64,000 bases of DNA from Silene conica (GCA_029255685.2 CM055319.2:9286747-9350746); one strand, 5' to 3'. Shown: positions 31,075 through 43,195, counted from the stretch's first letter. The notes: generated by a model from the sequence alone, not told the origin. Numbers and translations: made by a program.

Positions 31075-33742
31075 ACGGTAAAACCCCTCGTCGCAGCGGA
31101 AAATATAAACATACAAACATGCAAAAATGTACGCGGAATTTAAACTTTAACATGCATGCTAACTACGAGGTTAATTAAACAAAACTATACATGCGGAAAT
31201 AAACAACAATAGATAATTATATAAGTCTAAGTATGAAAACCACAAGTACAAAATGTAGCCCGGGATAGCATATCCCTACGGGCACTCGAATGTATAACAA
31301 AAGTCTAGGTCTAGCTAAACGATAGAGTGTATGTCATCGATGATAGGACATCGCTCGCTATCCTCAGTAACCCTTCATCAGCGATCATGTACCTACATAC
31401 ATGAAAACATGTACGCCACAATCAGTTGGGAGTGACAAGAGTTCTCCTAGCCACCTATTGTTAGTAACATGTAACACATAAGAACATTCATCATACTCCA
31501 ACATCACAATTTGCGAAGTATATATATATATATATCATCCTTCATATCAACATGCATCACTATGCAAAAGCCCTTAACTAACTTCGGAAACTATTTGAGG
31601 CGAGAGCCGGTCTCCCTTCCGGTTGCCCGACCGGGGGGTCTTTCTCCTCAAACCATTTACGAACTCAGAATAAGAGTCGTCCAATGCCTTGGACGAACAA
31701 TAACAAATAACCAATACTCTTAAACAAACAACCAATCAGCAACACCTGACACTGTACCCCAACTCAGGCAAGCAGATGCAAACATCAATATCTAGAACTA
31801 ACCCCAACTCTGGAAAGAACTAAACACAATCAGCATTGCCCAAGTCACACCCCAACTCAGGTAAACTTGGTACACAAGGTCAGCTAGCATACATCCGTGA
31901 ACCCTAACTCAGGCACGAATGGATACCGGTCAGCTAATAATGGTTCAATGACCCGACTCAGCCATAACCATTACCCTTCGAAGTGAATCAGGATCCCAAC
32001 TCAGACCTGACTCACCACGGTCACACAAACTCACGGAGAGAAAAAGGTCCCGACTCAGACACCTCCCACCGCATCATCCATACACGTAACGGTCCAGAGG
32101 TCCCGACTCAGACATGTCCACCACACCACATACACGCACATATCAAACTAGTGGTCCTGACTCAGACATAGCTTGACATGCAACAAACATCAGTAAATAT
32201 CGTACTCTAGAGGTCTCGACTCAGACATATTTCGATATGCACTACAACCATATATTAAGTACTAATCTTACTGACTTATACTCAACACTTAATTGACCCT
32301 ATGAACTAAGTCGAGGGAGAGCCGGTTTCCCTTCCGGTTTCCCGGCCGGGGGGTCTCTATCCTCACTCCATTCCCGAACCCAATATAGTATCGCCCGAAC
32401 CTCGGGGACCTCAAACAACATACAAGACACACGGAAGAAGTCTCAAGCAAATCGGACGAACCGATCACAAGTTAAACATGATTTAGTATGAAATGGCGCT
32501 CTCAGCCGGTCACAGCCGTCTGACAACCCCATCCAACAGCCTTTGAAAAACAACGAAACAATGAGGAAAAGGTCCCCAGCCGGTCGACTGGCCGCAGGTC
32601 GACCGGCCGCCGGTCACCCGGCTGGGAGACCTATCTCCCTACTTCCTCTACTTTAAGCGCAAAACAACACAAAAGGAGTCTCAGCCGGTGGACCGGCGGC
32701 CGGCCACCCGGATGAGCACCCCATCTCCTTAAATTCTGAAAATACGAAAGACACCCAAAAGGGCTCTCAGCCGGTCGGCCTACCGGCTGGGAGTCTCTAT
32801 CTGTTTGCGGAAAAACACCATTTTCGACAATGATAAACAATACAATCCTTCATCAAATGATCCTAAACATGATTCTAAACAACAACAACTCAACAGTCCC
32901 AACATGTTTATAGCAACCAACAAGTATAAGAAACATGTAAACAATATCAAATTCATGGATTCACATCAAAATTCCCAAACTAAACTCATCTTTATGTATA
33001 CTCCCAAAATCAACCCATATGATGATTTCAACACAGATTTCTATTAACAATCAGATTAATAATCATACTAAAGATGTTTGCAACCTATTTCATACTTCTA
33101 ATCATAAGAACACAACAAAAATCACACAAAGCATGCTAATATAACAAATAGGCCGAGTAAGCTCATTATCGTCACCTCAAGCGTCTTGTGCTCCGAATTC
33201 TTCCTCCACAATATAAGAATCAACCTCGGGATCGTCCAAGACAACTCTTAAGAACATAAAAACGGAAATTAGGGGCATAAAAAGAATTAGGGCAAAAACA
33301 GCCCGGAAATGGAAGTTTGAGAAACGAAAAACAAAAGTAATAGAAAAAACGGAAATTGCGAGAGGAATCTGAATATGTAAACATTACCTTGATTCGAGTT
33401 GAAATAAGCCTTAAGATGATCTTTTAAAAGCTTTTCAAAGAAGAGAAAATGGAGGTTTTGAATTTACTGTAACTTGGTTTTGTGATGGAATGAATGTCGA
33501 TGGAAGGAAAGAAGAGTTGTCCTTTTATATTTATTGAGTCTGGTTTCCTTAATTAAGTGAAACGAAAACCTTAAGACGGGATTACCAAGCGAACTAGACA
33601 TCTGAAGATAAAATGAATCTTAAGACGGAACTTAACAGAAATTTCTTTAAAACATAAATTACGAAATATTAAAATATTATTAAAATCCGAAAATCACTTT
33701 AATTTACTAAAATACTCCTTTACGAAAATACGGGATGTTATA
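31075..33742 (-). repeat. 5' LTR of the gypsy element (uninterrupted copy)
   Basis: About 2.67 kb. It contains a short (TA)n tract at about 31518-31535 (the equivalent of the nested-insertion site), CCGACTCAGACAT repeats (31940-32230) and GC-rich CCGGTCGACCGG-type palindromes (32500-32790). The outer edge reads ATGTTATA instead of the expected ATGTTACA, a likely point change. Confidence 0.85.
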
Positions 33743-34205
33743 GCGGGTCTCTTCGTCCGACGGATTTACTGCTTTATTCCTGGGACTTGGGGCTTGATGT
33801 GTGTGTTGATCTGACGGGTTCTTCCCCCTTGACTCAGTCTGGGATGTCTGATTTTGTGTCGGGTCGGGTTGTTGTGGATGTTGCTCAGCGTAAGTGTGTC
33901 AAGTACCGGGATTTATGCCTGGCGGCGAGCTATGGTTTCCTACCCTTCTCTTTCTCGTCTTTAGGGGAGCTTGATGTGGGGGCCGTTGATTTGCTCAAGC
34001 GGATTCGAAAATTCTTTGTATCTCAGGATGTCGAGGCTTGTGTTGCCGCTTATATTTTTTCTAGACTTATCTTTGCTATTGCTAAGGGAGTGGGTGCCCA
34101 ACCTCTTTCTCGGGTACCCACTAATTTCTTGTAAACTTTGTTTCTCTTATCTATAAAAGTCCCCCGAGTGGTTTCATAAAATAATAATAATAATAATAAT
34201 AATAG
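33743..34205 (+). pseudogene. Reverse-transcriptase retroelement, 3' part and AAT tail
   Basis: It continues the frame broken at 20174. RPTDLLLYSW, LDVCVDLTGSSPLTQSG, VVDVAQRKCVKY and GFLPFSFSSLGEL precede a natural stop after RVPTNFL at about 34135. A 45-bp trailer then ends in an (AAT)n tail. The C-terminal 115-130 codons are intact. The position beyond the gypsy element shows that the two fragments were one gene. Confidence 0.8.
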
Positions 34206-34621
34206 TTCATTTTTATATATATATAAATATAGTAGGTTCATTATCTTACTTCAATACATAATAAAAAGTAAATCATATATCACAATTTTTTAATAATCTA
34301 TTTCTATATTATCAGCATCCTATTCACGGCTCTTCACTTCTCTCGTCTTCATTTGCGCTTACATCGTCAAATCCATTGCCTTACCAAATGTCTTTGACTA
34401 TGTTTAGCTTAAATAATGTCTTATTTTTTGCTTTGATTTTAATAAAAGTCGTACGAGAATTATTGTGTGTAATTGTTACCCATGTATTTTTTGCAAAATC
34501 CGAATATGCTTTTGTTAATAGTATCACTTTTAGGTAATTAAAAAAATGGTCTCGCATAAGACGTTTGTACGAGAGAATTTGTGAAAATCTTAAATTTTTC
34601 AAAACTCGTCAATACTATAAA
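34206..34621. other. AT-rich segment between retroelement tail and MITE arm
   Basis: No gene. It may be an internal part of the Harbinger-like element that was not duplicated, or separate sequence. Confidence 0.4.
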
Positions 34622-34823
34622 CGGGTATGTTTAACCTTTATGAACTTATTTTTGCTTAATTTTTCTGAACTTATTTTTGCTGAACTTAACTTATTTTTGC
34701 TGAACTTAACTTAACTTATATTTTTTGCTGAACGTAACTTATTTTTGCTGAACTTTTCTGAACTTAACTTATTTTTGCTGAACTTAACTTAAATTAAGTA
34801 AAAATAAGTCCAAAAGAACATGG
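34622..34823. mobile_element. Right arm of the Harbinger-like MITE
   Basis: Repeated TGAACTTAACTTATTTTTGC, ending in the inverted terminus AAATAAGTCCAAAAGAACAT and a TTA flank. It is the counterpart of 18064-18335. Confidence 0.55.
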
Positions 34824-35257
34824 CCTTAGTACCTCGTGAATATATTCAACAAATATTTTTTTTAATATTAAATCATGGTTGTCAAATTCATAGTCAGAAT
34901 AATCTTAATAAAAAAATTCGACTGATCATAGTTGATATATAAGTATTAAATGGAGTAAGGGTAGAATATTGAAATATGTGCTAGAAAATCTTGAAATTTT
35001 GTCTCTATTAAAAACAATGCAAAGAGAATGTTCGTTATTAAAAAGACTGCAAATTTTATACACTTTTATATAAAAACTAGTAAAAAAATCATATATTACC
35101 TACCCTCTACCCATTTCCTACAAGATTTACTCGCAAACCGCAATCGATTCCCCCCTCCCGAGTCTAACATGTATATGATCAAAAAGAACATTTTAACTTA
35201 TTTATTATAATAATATAATATTAGTTGATTCGTTAAACGAAAATACACACGTATCTA
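34824..35257. other. No recognisable feature
   Basis: AT-rich sequence with no gene or repeat structure that I can support. Confidence 0.4.
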
Positions 35258-36000
35258 TCTCTATAAAAGGAGTAGATTTTAGGCTTATCTTATTGGTTCC
35301 TTAAAATAAGGAATGCATGGCCCCACTAATTTTACATGATTTAATTTCCCTCTCTCCTGTAATCTCAATTAATTCCGACCTTTACTCATCTCTAATTACG
35401 TATTCTAATATTTGCTCGTTCCTAATTACGTAATCGATTGCAGCAGCATTACATTTAATTTCGTTATTGTCATATTAAAATACGATATGATCAAATTATT
35501 GTTAATCGAATATTTAAATAACAATATACAACGGTCAAATAAAATACAATATCGGTCCAAAAATTAAATCCGAAAAACAAAAACTTACAAACAGCAAAAA
35601 TAATATCGGTCCAAAAAATGAAATTCGAAAAACAAAAAATTACAAACAGAAAAAATAATTACAGTCCAAGAATTAAATTACATTATATTTTCCAATCAAA
35701 TCAAATACAAATTAAGATACCAAACTAGATAAAATACGATATACAACAGTCCGATATATATCAAAATGATCATATTACGTTTACATTTGTAACATATTTA
35801 TAAAGTTACATATTACGTTTACATTTGTAACGTATTTTTTAGCACTTAGTAACTTAAATAGTATGTACGTTGAATATCAAATTAGACTATTTACATTGTC
35901 ACCGCATAGCACACTTAATCATGATAGTTTATATATATGCTATCCGAGCTAACGTTTGCAATTTCGATCCGTGCATTTTTTTGCACGAGTTTAAAACTAG
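35258..36000 (+). mobile_element. Non-autonomous Helitron
   Basis: 743 bp. The 3' end shows a CGTGCA-T6-TGCACG hairpin at 35970-35987, nine bases, then CTAG at 35997-36000 followed by T. The proposed 5' end is TCTCTATAAAAGG, preceded by A, giving the A/T insertion rule. There is no coding capacity. The 3' end is well supported; the 5' end is a proposal. Confidence 0.65.
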
Positions 36001-36329
36001 TTTAATTGTAAAGTAGTTAATTAGGTAACTAAATAAGGTTAACAATGATTAATTAATTAATTAATAGTTTAACGACTTGTGATTTTACTTGAAAGACAAA
36101 TTCTAATTCAAATAGATATTGCGACACTATACGAGCCATTATTGACTCAACTTTGAACTAAATAAATATGATCAATTGAAAAGTATAATATGTTCTAATA
36201 GATTTCTGAATATATAATAGCAAATCAGGTATTAATAAAAAAATCGAATTTCGATAAAAAAAATGTGAATAGACTTTAGAAATAAAACAAAATTTATGAA
36301 CATTTATAATTTAATTCAGATGATACATT

Positions 36330-36475
36330 TATTAGTCCACTGTTTTAGGGGTGAAACTCCACTGTTTAAGGGGTGAAAATCCACTGTTTTAGGGGTGGAA
36401 CTCCACTGTTTTAGGAGTGGAACTCCACTGTTTTAAGGGCGTAATTCCATTATTTTTTCAGTGGAACTCCATGGA
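36330..36475. repeat. Short tandem repeat CCACTGTTTTAGGGGTGGAA
   Basis: Five to six imperfect copies of about 23 bp, each containing TCCACTGTTTTAGGGGTGRAA. The surrounding 36480-37300 holds no convincing gene; the ORFs at 36450-36668 and 36812-36997 are low-complexity. Confidence 0.75.
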
Positions 36476-38372
36476 TTTTTTGAGTAGAACTACATTTTTT
36501 TTGAACAACCACGACCATCCAAAAATAATTCAGATCTGAAAAAATCAAAACCACCACCCCCATAATACCCACCACCCCTACGAAGTCACCACTGCCACCA
36601 TCCCCATACATGACCCACCACCACCAAACGCTCATTTTTTGAAAAAAAAAACGTAGAAAAAAAACCAAGAAATATAAATCTGAAAAAATACAAAATAAAG
36701 AAAAACAGAAATATTATAAATCTAAAAAAACTTGGATTCGAAATAATATATAAATCTTAAAAAAAAAACTGAAAACGTGTTCAAAGAGGAGGTTGTTGTC
36801 GACTATTAAGGGTGGCTGCGGCGGTAGGGACTACTGTTGTCTGTGACAGGATGGTGTCGGCGGCAGGAGAGTGGCGGCAGCGTGAGGCGGTTTATGGTAG
36901 AGAAAATACTTATTTTTTAGGGTTTTTGTTAAATTGGGTGGTGGTGTTGAGAGAAGAGAGAGTTAGAGAGAGAATAGAGAGTTGTGAAGGCAGTTGAATG
37001 AATGAGGGAGGGGATTAGGGTTTGAGTTTTGAAATTATGAGAGACAACCCATTAATTACATGTTGGGTGGGTGTTTTTGTGTTTAATCTCAACCATTCAT
37101 CCTTATTGTTGGGAATGAGGTTTGAGATTCATAGATGATAATTATTACATATTTATATCTAGATTTGTGGGATGACATGACAAGTGGTGGTCCCTAAAAT
37201 GTACCTAACACCAGAGAAAAAAAATGGATTATTTAAAGTAAGTCCTATAACATAAATCTTAAATAGGTTTGTCTACTGTTATGTACTCCCTCCATTCATT
37301 TTAGACCATCCCCAAGCAAGGTCAATAGGTAGGTCATGACATTGCTTGGTCATGGTTAATGATACAATTAGTGTAATTAATTTGTGACCTTTAATGGTTA
37401 ATTTGTGACCAAAGTCAACAAAAGGTCAATTTGTGACCTTTGTGTTGATAAATTGACCTTCTAATTGATCTAGCATATGTCAATTTCTTATTGTTTGTAT
37501 AATTAAATTAAATTTAAAAATTACATATTTTCCATTTCTCTGACTTTTTCTCTGTTTCTCCACCTTCCTTCATTTCTTCACTTCAATTTCTTGCAATTTG
37601 AGTTAAATCTAATGTTCATCATCAAATCTGATGACCATCATTAAATCTGATGTATCATTAAATCTAATGGTCTTCATTAAATATGAAAAACACACATTAA
37701 ATACCATCATATAAACAATAAGAAACAAAAATGGCGAGATGAACGATTGATGATGATGTAACTCAAACTTCAATCACAAACTGGAATGATAGTGATGTGT
37801 AACGAGTGATGATGATTATCAGAAATGAAGAATGGGAAGATGTGATGATTTGATGATGTGAAGGAGAAGATGATGAAGAAGGGGAAAATGATGAAGAAGG
37901 TAAAGACGATGAAAAAGGGATGATGGAGATGGTGATTGGTGGTAAGTGAAATTTGGGAGACTATGAAGAAAAGATGATGACGGCAGTAGGTAAAATTTTA
38001 GGTTTTGAGAAGTGATTTTGGGAATAAATATTTGAGAATGAAGGAAGAGTTTAGCCCAATTAGTGGTTTTGGGCCCTTTCACATTGATAATTTTCTTTCG
38101 ATTTATACATTAGTTAAACCGTCAACTAATATTTCAAATACGTTCGTTAATAGCACGAAGTATCGCTAAATTAAATATAGTCGTTTGATTGCCTAGATAT
38201 TTCATTTTTAATCACTTTTAGAACTTACAATCAAGTTATTTAATATTTTTTTTCTCGTACATTACGCCATAAGATTAATATAACCGTAAAATATTTGGTT
38301 AGTTTTATTTTATTAAGATATTTACCATAATAGAAAAACACTAAGTTTATAAAATGTTGTGAAAATAATTTT

Positions 38373-38411
<39 letters not shown>
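38373..38411. repeat. (GA)n microsatellite
   Basis: About 19 GA units inside the nested MITE region. Confidence 0.95.
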
Positions 38412-38416
<5 letters not shown>

Positions 38417-38823
38417 TAGAGAATGTGAGAAATGATTGAAAATGTTGGAAAGTGGAAAATGAGTGGGTTGGTGACCTAGGTCGTGACCTTTTGCTTGGGT
38501 GTGTAAAAGTAGGTCAAGAGAATTAAGGGGTTATTAAGACTATCCCCAAGCAAGGTCATGAGGGTGGTCATGACCTTGTTTGGTCATGATTAATAGGATA
38601 ATTAAGCTAAATAAATGATAACCAATTTCTTAATTTGTGACCATATGCTCAACCAAGGTCAATTTGTGACCATTGTTGAACAAACTTGACCACATTTGTG
38701 ACCACTTAGGTGTACCATTGTAATTGGTTGAAGAATAAAAAAATAATAAAATGATTGGTAAAAGAAAGATTTTTGTGGGTAGAAAATGTGGTAAATGATT
38801 GGAAATGTTGGTAAATGAAAAAA

Positions 38824-39375
38824 GGGATATTCTATATGGTACCCCTCAATTTTTTGACTTTCTACATGGTACCCCTACACTTTTTAAAACATACATGGTA
38901 CCCCTAATTGTTCTCATTATCACTACGCGTACCCCTAAACTTTATTTTCCGTCAATTAAACTCATTTTAAAGCTTTAAGTGATAACTTGAATGCGTAAGG
39001 AAGCTTGTTATTTATTATCACGTGACATAAGGACTCTATTAGGCTCAATATCCATCTCGATCCTAATATTTATAGATATATATGGGCTAAAACAAAGGTG
39101 AATGAAAAATTATTGATCTTTGCCAAATTATCACGTCCAAAGAATGGATATTAATTCTAATAGAGTCCTTAAGTCATGAGATGATAAATGTCAAGTTTGG
39201 TTATGCGTCTAAGTAATCATTTAAAGCTTAAAAATGAGTTTAATTGACGGAAAATAAAGTTTAGGGGTACACGTAGGGATAATGACAACAATTAGGGGTA
39301 CCATGTATGTTTTAAAAAGTGTAGGGGTATCATGTAGAAAGTCGAAAAATTGAGGGGTACCATGTAGAATATCCC
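38824..39375. mobile_element. Foldback element: near-complete palindrome with arms over 200 bp
   Basis: 552 bp. The arms, each more than 200 bp, are inverted copies at roughly 90% identity by eye. The repeated block is CATGGTACCCCTA, and the ends are GGGATATTC/GAATATCCC. The flanks TGAAAAA on both sides look like a 7-8-bp target duplication. It lies inside the nested MITEs. Confidence 0.75.
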
Positions 39376-39568
39376 TTGAAAAAATGATAAGGTTGATGAC
39401 CTAGGTCGTGACCTTTTGCTTGGGAAGGTGAAAGTACTTTAAAATTAATAAAGTGGAATTAAGAGTAAAACCGGGTCACGACCTAATTATCGTGACCGCT
39501 GCTTGGGGATGGTCTAAGAGTAAAAATGGGTCGTGACCTAGTTAGTGTGACCTTTGCTTGGGGATGGT

Positions 39569-40119
39569 ATTATGTCACCACAAATAGGATCCTACACCAA
39601 GGTCTATAGAAGCATGGTCATCAGGCCCACCTGATATATACTTTTCTAATTTTCTATTAGAGCCCAATACAAAACAAATATCTAATTATCAATCAACGTT
39701 AACACTTTCTTAATTTTCTCTTGACGACAGTCACAACAAATTTATCTCCCACCAAAATTTGATTCGAAGGTGCGGAAGGGAAATGATTGGTATGTTCAAC
39801 AAGGCGGAAAAATGCATCGAATAATATTTCGGTGAACGAGAATCAATTTGAATCGACATCACGAGGAAAAAACGCATCAAACAATACTAATTGGAGGTAA
39901 ATTTTTACACCAATCATAACCCTAATGAATATTTAGGGTAATTTTTTTTGATCCCAAAGCATTTAACAAATGAATGTTTACGATAAGCTTCATAAGCATC
40001 ATTCTCTGAATCAACTTTAAGTCCAATCAATTCTGATTGTTCAGATTCAATCCATGCATATGTGGTACAAGGAAGCACATTAAGTACTCATTAAAATTTG
40101 ATGATATATGGACACATAA
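39569..40119. other. No recognisable feature
   Basis: AT-rich sequence without a supported gene or element. Confidence 0.4.
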
Positions 40120-40396
40120 AAATGCGAGCTATTACGATAAGAATATGATCTAACATAAAAAATGCGAGCTAATATAAAAAGAATACGAGCTAATCTTAAA
40201 AGAATATGAGCTAATAAAAAACTAACGATTTATTGAAATAAGAATACGAGCTATTGATATAAAAATACAAGCTATTAATATAAGAATACGAGCTATTAAT
40301 ATAAGAATATGAGCTAATGTAAAAAAAATACGAGTTTAGAAAATCACGAACTAAAAAATACGAGCACAAAAGAATACAAGTTATTACTCTAAGAAT
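40120..40396. repeat. Minisatellite AAGAATACGAGCTATTAATAT, left block
   Basis: About a dozen imperfect copies of a 20-21-bp unit. The same unit continues at 43013-43195, on the far side of the CACTA element, so the element inserted inside the array. Confidence 0.85.
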
Positions 40397-41334
40397 CACT
40401 ACAAGAAAAACGCAAACGGACGACAGTTTTTGGCGACTGCACAAGGTAGTCGCCAATTTGGCGACTGAATGAAAACTCGGGCGACTGAATTCAGTCGCCA
40501 ATTTAGCGACTACCCTTTTTCCCCAAATTTCCCAACACCGACACAATCGGGCGACAGAAAAGGGGATTTAGCGACGGAAAACAGTCGCCAAATTTGGCAA
40601 CTGTGCCCTCCAGTCGCCAATTTTCGCGTTCAGTCGCCAATTTTCGCGTTCAGTCGCCAATTTGCGGAATAGAAACAGAAGAACTCTTCTACCCTTTCAT
40701 TATTGGAAATTTCGGAAACCCAAAACCCCTAAACACGCGAAAACCACCACCACCACCACTCTACGTGTACCACCACCACCCTCAACACCACCGTCACCGG
40801 ATTCCGGCCAACATCAAGGTTCTTCCCTTCATTCAACTCATTTAAGGTTTGTATACTCCTTTATAATTCAAATTTCAATTTCAATTTTTTGTTTGATTGT
40901 TGTTTTGTTTTGTGCATTTAGTGATTGTAGTAGGTTATTAAGGCCGTCTTAGCTTATTAGGTTGTGATTAATTAGGTATTAGTAGCCAATTAGCATATTA
41001 ATTAGATAATTGTGGGTTAGGGTTTATATGAAGTTTGTATAAGACGATGTTGTTAGCCTTATTGATGTTTGTTAATTAGATTAAAGTAGTCGATTAGGAT
41101 GTTAGTTACATATAATAGCTTATTAGGATGTTAGTTAGATTATAGTAGCTTATTAAGACCGTCTTAAATTAGCTTATTAGGTAGTGGTTAATTGTATACA
41201 TTGGAAATTGTTTTTAATAAATTGTTATTATTATGTGCTTGAGGTTGTTGTTTAATTAAGTGAGTGTAATTTTAATTTAGATATATGTATTTTTATAGTT
41301 GAAAATTGTTTTATGGGTTTTTGTTTAGATTAAA

Positions 41335-42412
41335 ATGAAGAGATTGGAACGTTCATGGATGTATGATGGAGGGTTAGATATTAAGAAGAGACGTTCTAAT
41401 GTTAGGTTTATAGAGGGTGTTGCCGAGTTTATTGAATTTGCTAAGCAACAAGATGAATATGACTCGGTAGAAAATAAACTTAGGTGTCCTTGTAGCAAAT
41501 GTCGAAATATGAAATACCTATATGTCATTGAGATACAAGAACATCTCTATACAAATGGGTTTCGTCCAAATTATTATAATTGGATTTCTCATGGAGAAGC
41601 ATATTCCCCAATTCACGAACAACCTCACATCGAACATATTGATGAGAACCCATATAGAGATATGGTTGTTGATGCCTAAGAGTTTAATGTTGCCAATAAT
41701 GACGACCGTGTAGCCTTGAATGAAGAGCAACCGCCAAATCCCCAAGCAAAGGCTGTTTTTGACATGTTAAAAGCTGCGGAACATCCTTTATACGAAGGGA
41801 GCAGAATGTCATTATTACAAGCCGCTTCTAGGATAGTAACCTTGAAGTGTGAGCATAATATGCCATTTACTGCCGTTGATGGTATTGCTTCTTTCCTTGA
41901 GGATGCTATCCCCGAAGATAACGTCATGACTCGAAGTTACTACAACACCAAAAAAATAGTTAAAGGTCTTCAGTTAACGCATCAAAAGATTGATGCATGT
42001 CCCGAAGGATGTATGCTGTTTTGGAAAGATGATGCGTTAGTTGACAAGTGCAAAAAATGTGGAAGGGATAGATTTCAGACAAGTGATGGAGATGTTGTTT
42101 TCAAAACTAAAAAAGGCAACAAGAGTAGTAGAATGGGTCAAGGAACCGGCTAGAAGGTCCTCATATGAGCCGCGACAAACCTACGAGCCGGCTCTTGTAA
42201 GTCAATTGCAATCGCAACTTGACGAAGAAAGAGCCGCAAATGCCGAAAGAGATCAGGAGATGCGGTTGATGAGAGAACGTGTTAAAGCCATGGAGACATA
42301 TTTCTACTCTTGCAACCCCGGTTCACGGCCATTTAATGAAGACCCTAACGATCCAAGTGAAAAAGGAGGCGGCGGTAGTGGAGCTAGCATGGGATTTCAA
42401 GTAGTTAATTAG
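41335..42412 (+). pseudogene. CACTA TNP2-type transposase N-terminus joined to an unrelated C-terminus
   Basis: The start carries the transposase-associated domain (RSWMYDGG, VEFIEFA-like VAEFIEFAK, CPCSKCRN). After an in-frame TAA at 41677-41679 the same frame continues into the TNP2 N-terminal region (NPQAKAVFDMLKAAEHPLY, KIDACPEGCMLFWKDD, CKKCGRD). The catalytic part of TNP2 is absent. Near 42100-42150 the reading moves to another frame with a charged coiled-coil-like segment (QLQSQLDEERAANAERDQEM) and a Gly-rich tail ending SMGFQVVN. That tail resembles the C-terminus of the second CACTA protein. An acceptor (TTTGTTTAG) just before the ATG suggests a 5' leader intron. Non-functional as a transposase. 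Confidence 0.75.
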
Positions 42413-42751
42413 CTTAGGAACTTAGGAAAAATTGTCGAACGTGGAGACTTATTAGTTTAGTTAACGAGTTCTTTTAATTTGATAATGGTCCTCTTTTTCT
42501 ATAAAGGAGATTTGGTTGTTGTTTCAAAGGGTGTTCGTCACCAAATTGCTGGTTACTTTCTGTTTGCAGGTGTATTGAATTGAATTCGCATTGGATTTGG
42601 CAGAAACGAAATGAATTTTCATGAAAAACGTCCAGGTATTTTAGCGACTGACACGATGTAAATGGCGACTGAATTCAGTCGCCAAAACAGAGCAGCTCAA
42701 ACCAAAAACCCCTGGAAAGTCAGGGACTTTGGCGACGGACAAGGGGATTAC

Positions 42752-42786
42752 AGTCAACTCAAATATGGATTTATATAATAAGTAAA
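42752..42786. repeat. 35-bp filler identical to 43441-43475 in reverse
   Basis: 35 bases in the CACTA 3' subterminal region are the exact reverse complement of 43441-43475, outside the element. The surrounding GGCGACTGA-type subterminal repeat is interrupted at this point. Confidence 0.95.
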
Positions 42787-43012
42787 CTGTAGGCGATTGA
42801 AATCAGGCGCCAAAGAGTAGTCTCAGTCGCTAATTTGGCGACTACAGTTTCAGTCGCCAAATTCTTCTTATGGCGGCTACCCATTCAGTTGCCAAATTTA
42901 GCGATTGACATTAGTCGCCCGATTTTTTTTGGCGACTAAAGTCTGCGACTAATCTTTGGCGACTGATTTTCGTCGCCAATTTATGTCGTCCGTTTCAGGA
43001 ATCGTTGTAGTT

Positions 43013-43195
43013 AATACGAGCTCGTATAAAAAGAATACGGACTAATATTAAAAGAATACGAGCTAATATTAAAAGAATATGAGTTAATATAAAAAAAATA
43101 CGAGTTATTAAGATAAGAATACGAGTTATTAATATAAGAATACGAGCTATTAATATAAGATTACGAGCTAATGTAAAAAGAATATGGACTAATAA
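43013..43195. repeat. Minisatellite AAGAATACGAGCTATTAATAT, right block
   Basis: Continuation of the 40120-40396 array after the CACTA insertion, beginning with the AAT duplication. Confidence 0.85.

Larger units (their letters stand above)
20175..33742 (-). mobile_element. Gag-only Ty3/gypsy-type LTR element, itself interrupted
   Basis: It lies on the minus strand. The 5' LTR is 31075-33742, followed by a primer site, a decayed gag, 2 kb of noncoding sequence, a polypurine tract, and the 3' LTR at 20175-27527. The LTRs start TGTAACATCC in element orientation. No protease, reverse transcriptase, RNase H or integrase is recognisable, so this is a non-autonomous derivative. The 3' LTR lacks roughly the last 40-100 bp present in the 5' copy, and no target duplication is visible, so an edge deletion is likely. 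It splits the reverse-transcriptase pseudogene. The LTRs differ at many more sites than the copia LTRs, so it is older. Confidence 0.85.
37301..39568. mobile_element. Nested MITEs with TTAGACCATCCCCAAGC ends
   Basis: Left ends of the type GACCATCCCCAAGCAAGG occur at 37304 and 38537. Inverted right ends GCTTGGGGATGGT end at 39513 and 39568. The left TTAGACCATCCCCAAGC and the right GCTTGGGGATGGTCTAA are exact inverses, with TTA/TAA flanks as in Harbinger-like MITEs. Internal degenerate copies of GACCTAGGTCGTGACCTTTTGCTTGGG lie near 38480 and 39405. At least two copies are stacked. There is no coding capacity. Confidence 0.65.
40397..43012 (+). mobile_element. CACTA (En/Spm-type) element, internally deleted
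   Basis: 2616 bp. It starts CACTACAAGAAAAACG. The right end, read inward, is AACTACAACGATTCC, where the first base should be C. Both ends then share AAACGGACGACA. A 3-bp AAT duplication lies at 40394-40396 and 43013-43015. Subterminal TTGGCGACTGAATTCAGTCG palindromes occur near both ends, as is typical of CACTA elements. It carries a truncated transposase gene on the plus strand. Confidence 0.92.

Noticed and set aside
36812..36997. 61-codon plus-strand ORF
   Set aside because: Short, R/E/V-rich, no promoter or family evidence.
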